DNA of 64,000 nucleotides, from contig JBCCHB010000043.1 in assembly GCA_039028975.1 (NCBI GenBank), positions 39,244 through 103,243 on the forward strand, given 5' to 3'. Below the pieces are notes generated by a model. The model ran no database searches and was not told the origin of the DNA. It was given only the letters and a program-made list of their open reading frames with translations. Positions 19,001 to 25,000 of the stretch are shown here, piece after piece; positions within the stretch are counted from its first letter, which is position 1, and each line of letters begins with the position of its first letter. Both the position numbers and the translations under genes were made by a program. This stretch comes from JAHBNG01 sp039028975. GTDB taxonomy: Bacteria; Chloroflexota; Anaerolineae; Caldilineales; Caldilineaceae.

Positions 19001-22000
19001 CCGATTGACTTATCTGGTTCGGGTGAACCAGGCGCAGACGTGGCTGTGCTGGTGGATGGTGAGGAAGATGGCCGCACTACCGCTGATGACGAGGGCGCGT
19101 GGTCCTATCTGCTAGAATTGACAGACCCTGGTGACTTCCTGGTCTCGCTCAACCCCATTGACGATCAGGGCAACCCAGGAGAGGCGTCATCTTCTTTCAA
19201 TCTGAGCATCCCGACACCTACAGCCACGAGCACGCCAACAGCTACAGAAACGGCAACCCCAACAGCAACTAGTACGCTGATTCCGGCCCAATGCAGGGTG
19301 GAAGGTGCTCAAAGCCTTGTCGGCTCACCGATAACTATATCGGGTACAGGTGAACCAAATTCAGCGGTCAATATCGTCATTGGCAACAGCGTCTACGAAA
19401 CTGTGACGGTCGATTCTGACGGAAACTTTGGAACTTCTCTATCCTTCCAGAGTGCTGGTATTCAGTATGTCTCTTGTCAACGGGCGGATGTAGAGGCGAT
19501 TAGCGCGTTGGGAATCGGTTCCATGGTAGTGATCAGCGCGCCGACCAATACGCCGGTACCAACGAATACACCGACAGAGACGGCAACACCAACAGAGACG
19601 CCAACGCCGACAGATACACCAACAGAGACGCCGACGCCGACTAATACATTGGTCCCGGTTCAATGCGCAATTGATCCTGCTCGTACGATGATCGGTTCGC
19701 CAATCACAATCAAGGGATCCGGTGAACCCGAGTCAGAAGTCAATATCGTCATCGGGAACAGCATCTACAATACTGTAACAGTTGATGAAAGTGGTGATTT
19801 CGAGACGGCTGTTACCTTCCAGGGGGCTGGCATCCAGTACATTGCCTGCCAGAATGCAAATGTGCCAGTCATCAATGCATTGGGGAGCGGTTCAATGATT
19901 ATCATTGATGCACCCACGGCTACGCCAACAGCTACTGCGACGGCCCCTTCAACGCCCGCGCCAACTGTAACCCCGACAGCAATAAGTACACCAATTGCCT
20001 TTACATTTGCACCACTGGCGATTCAACCATTCGATATTGGTAAGCCACTCAACCTATCCGGGTCGGGCGAACCGAATGCTGACGTGGCTGTGCTGGTAGA
20101 TGGCGAAGAAGATGGCCGCACTACTGCCGACAATGAAGGTGGTTGGTCTTACTTGCTCAATTTGGTAGACCCAGGCAACTTCCTGGTCTCGCTTAATCCA
20201 GTAGATGAAGAGGACCAGCTGGGTGAGGCATCAGCGTCCTTCACTTTGAATATCCCTGTTCCAACGCCGACTCCTACACCGACGGCCACGGCGACATCCA
20301 TTCCAACGCCAACCCATACGCCAGCACCCGTTCAATGCACCATTGTTCCCACCCAAGCAGACGTTGGAGTACCCATCGCGGTTAAGGGAATTGGTCAGCC
20401 CAATGGGCAAGTGAACATTCTCATAGGGAACCGTATCTATGAGACGGTTACCGTCGGTGAAGATGGCACCTTTGAACGGTCGATTACCTTTGAAAGTGCA
20501 GGCGTTCAATATATCGGTTGTCAAGACGTTGGGGCACCTGTTGTTAATGCATTGGGGACTGGTGGATCTATGGTGGTGATTAATCCGCCTACTGCCACAC
20601 CAACAGCCACCAACACACCGACTACGACGGCTACCAATACAGCAACACCAACGGATACACCGACGCCAACCGACACGCCGACGCCGACAAATACGCCAAT
20701 CGCCTTCTCCTTTACGCCACTTATCATTCAGCCAGCCGATATTGGGGAACCTCTTGACTTATCGGGTTCAGGTGAGCCGGGTGCTGATGTAGCGATTGTC
20801 GTGAATGGGGAAGAGGATGGCCGCGCAACAGCGGATGGTGAAGGGGATTGGTCCTACCAACTGAATCTGGTCGATGCGGGAGATTTCAACGTCTCCCTCA
20901 ACCCAGTCAATGCAGAGGGAGAACCAGGTGAGGCATCGGCTTCCTTCAGCTTGAGCATCCCGACGCCAACCGCAACGCATACGGCTACGCCAACGCCTAC
21001 AGTCACGGCGACCGCGACACCCACGGATACCGCGACCGCGACCAATACACCCATCCCAGCCCAGTGTACCATCGATACCAATCTGGCCGTTGTTGGTGCA
21101 CCACTAATGGTAAGTGGAACGGGCGAACCTGGCTCTGAGGTCAATATTATCGTCGGGACAACGGTATACGAGACGGTCACTGTCAGTGAAGATGGCACCT
21201 TTGAAACAAGCTTAGCCTTCGAGAGCGCAGGACTTCAGTATATTGGTTGTCAGGATGTCAGCGCACCCGTGGCCAGCGTGCTAGGTACCGGTTCCATGGT
21301 GACCATTGAAGAGCCGACCAGTACCCCGACACCAACAAATACGGCTACTGCCACAGCCACGGCAACGGCGACGGAAACCAACACGGCCACGCCAACCCAC
21401 ACCGCTACAGCCACACCAACGCCGATTGCGTTCACCTTTGGTCCGCTCGTGATTCAGCCAAGCGATATCGGCAAGCCACTCAATTTGGCTGGTTCGGGTG
21501 AGCCAGGGGCTGACGTGGCTGTGCTAGTGGATGGCGAGGAAGATGGCCGTACAACGGCTGATGATGAAGGGGATTGGTCTTATCTGTTGAATCTGGTCGA
21601 TCCGGGAGACTTCAATATCTCCCTCAACCCAGTCAATGCAGAGGGAGAACCAGGTGAGGCATCAGCATCCTTCAACCTGAGCATTCCGACGCCTACGCCA
21701 ACCAATACGCCAACCGTAACTAATACTGCAACGCCAACGGTTACACCAACGGCGACAGCAACACCAACAGATACGGCCACGGCAACCAACACACCTGTCC
21801 CAGCCCAATGTACTGTCGACACTAATCTGGCCATTGTTGGTGCTCCGCTGACCGTAAGTGGAACGGGTGAAGCTGGCTCCGAAGTCAATATCATCGTAGG
21901 GACAACGGTATACGAGACGGTCACCGTCACTGAAGATGGCACCTTTGAGACCAGCTTAGCCTTCGAGAGTGCAGGGATCCAATATATCGGTTGTCAGGAT

Positions 22001-25000
22001 GTTGGTGCGCTGGCAGCCACTGTGCTAGGAACTGGTTCCATGGTGACCATTGAAGAGCCGACCAGCACGCCTACACCAACAGATACGGCTACTGCCACAC
22101 CCACGGCAACGGCGACGGAAACCAACACGGCCACGCCAACCCACACATCTACGGCCACGCCAACGCCGGTTGCGTTTACCTTTGGTCCGCTTGTGATTCA
22201 GCCAAGCGATATTGGAAAACCGATCAACTTGGTTGGATCGGGAGAGCCAGGGGCTGATGTAGCTGTGCTGGTGAATGGGGAAGAAGATGGCCGCACAACG
22301 GCTGATGATGAAGGGGATTGGTCTTACCTCTTAAATCTGGTTGATCCAGGCGACTTCAGCGTCTCCCTCAACCCCGTCAACACTGGAGGGGAACCAGGCG
22401 AGGCATCGGCATCTTTCAACTTGAGCATACCCACGCCCACACCAACCCATACACCAACCGCAACCGATACCGCAACGCCAACGGATACGGCTACACCAAC
22501 TGACACACCGACGCCAACGGAGACAGCAACCTATACGCCAACACCAACAAACACGCCGACCCATACAAATACGCCTACGAATACCGCCACACCGACCAAT
22601 ACATCGATACCTGCTCAATGTACAGTAGGGGCGACGCAAGTGCTCGTAGGCGCACCAGTTGACGTTAAGGGAACAGGTGAGCCTGGCTCTGAAGTCAATA
22701 TCATTGTAGGGTCAACGGTATTTGAGACGGTCACCGTCGGCGAAGACGGTACCTTTGAAACAACCATAGCCTTCCAGAGTGCTGGACTCCAGTACATCGG
22801 CTGCCAGGATATCAGTTCACCCGCTATCAGTGTATTGGGAACCGGCTCAGTGATCACTGTTGAAGAGCCAACCAGTACGCCTACACCAACGAATACAGCT
22901 ACGCCTACATACACACCGACTAATACAGTCACGCCAACCTTTACGCCGACGCCAACCCATACAACGATACCGGCTCAGTGTACTGTGGGTACTGCTCAGG
23001 CAGTTGTTGGTGCACCAGTTGACGTTAAGGGGACAGGTGAGCCTGGCTCTGAAGTCAATATCATTGTAGGTTCGACGGTATTTGAGACGGTCACCGTCAG
23101 TGAAGACGGCACTTTTGAAACAACCATAGCCTTCCAAGGTGCTGGACTCCAGTACATCGGCTGCCAAGATATCAACTCGCCTGCTATCAGTGTATTGGGA
23201 ACCGGCTCTGTAGTTGCTGTTGAAGAGCCAACCAGTACACCCACGCCAACGCCTACACCGACCAATACACCGACACCGACACCAGTCTCGTTGACTGTGG
23301 GTGATCTAATATGGATTGATCTGGATGAGAATGGCATACAAGGTGAAGGGGAACCAGGATACTTTGGTGGGATGGACGTTCTGTTAACCCACCCTGACGG
23401 TTTCATAGAGACAACAAGGAGTGATAGTACAGGTGCCTATGCCTTTACCGATCTGCGTCCTGGCAACTACACACTGACATTCATTAAACCCCAGGGATTC
23501 AACTTTGCGCTGAACGACCAAGGTTCGGATGACTCGCTTGATAGTGATGCATTGGTTCCCGATCCAGAAAATGCACCTGAAGAAGGTGTGGTGAATGTTG
23601 AGTTAACCGATGATAATCTGACTATTGACGCAGGTCTAACGTCTGGTGTTGGCATCAACATGCAACTTGGACAAATGGACCTTGGTGGAAGCGATAATAT
23701 GGAACTTGCTGTGAGTGATGAAGTCGTCTGCGCCGGAGAGGAAGTGACTGTGCAGATGTTCACCCGCATGTTAAACGCCAGCCCTGGCTTCCAATTCCGT
23801 AACATTCAAGTGTGGAATAACGATCTGGATCCAGCCATTGATATCCGCAGCACCTACTTTGTGGAATCAAGCGATGTCAATGGTAACGGGTTCTTAGACT
23901 GGTTGGATTTGGATGGCCAGGAGAATTTGGCCCCCAACGGCGATCGTCGTAGTGATGAGGAATTCATCCATGAATACACCCGTGTCTTTACGGAGACGAC
24001 CGTCATTATGGCTGGAGACCAAGCGGACGTTTATCTCGTGGATGATCCAGAGAATCCTACAAATATCGTACCACTGAATCAGACCATTGCCAATAGCGAT
24101 ACCATTACCGTGACGGTTGTCCAGTTGGCGGTTGCAATTGAGGTATCACCAGAGTCACAGTCGTTACCCACCGGTAGTGATGCAGAAGTCAACATATCGA
24201 TCACCAATATGAGTGATGTCGCCATAACTGGCGCAACGATCACCCATAACGGAGCGTCATCATGTGACCAAACCATCGAATCCCTCGCCGTGGGTGAAAG
24301 CTACTCATACACGTGCCAAATGCCGGCACTTGTTGAATCGACGACACTAGGGGTTAACTTGGCAGGCATGGCTGACGGAGATATCTGTGCTGTTGCCGAG
24401 AGTGCAGAGGCGACGATTGATACCTTTGTGCCAACACCGACGCCTACACCAACGAGTACAGCAACAGCAACAAGTACGCCTACCAATACGGCTATCCCAG
24501 CCCAATGTACTATCGATACCACTCGTACAGAAGTTGGACAACCCGTCAACGTTGTCGGTTTGGGCCAGCCAGGTGCCGAGGTCAATATCATCGTAGGAAA
24601 TGTCCTCTTTGAGACCGTAACAGTTAACGACGACGGTCAATTTACCTCTTCCGTTATCTTCGAAGGAGGTGGCGTCCAGTTCATTGCCTGCCAAAATGCC
24701 GATGCTCTTGATGTACCAGATGTGAGCTTTGGCTCCATGGTGATTGTGGATGAACCAACCCCGACGCCCACACCGACCAATACGCCTACGAACACACCTA
24801 CAGCGACAAGTACGCCAACCAACACGGCTACGCCGACGGCTACCAACACGGCTATCCCAGCTCAGTGTACCGTCGATACGACTCGTGCCTTGGTCGGACA
24901 GCCGGTGAATGTTAGTGGCTCGGGTCAGCCAGGGGTGGATGTCAACATTCTGGTTGGGAACGCAATTTTCGAGACCCTGACGGTTGGTGAGGATGGCAGC

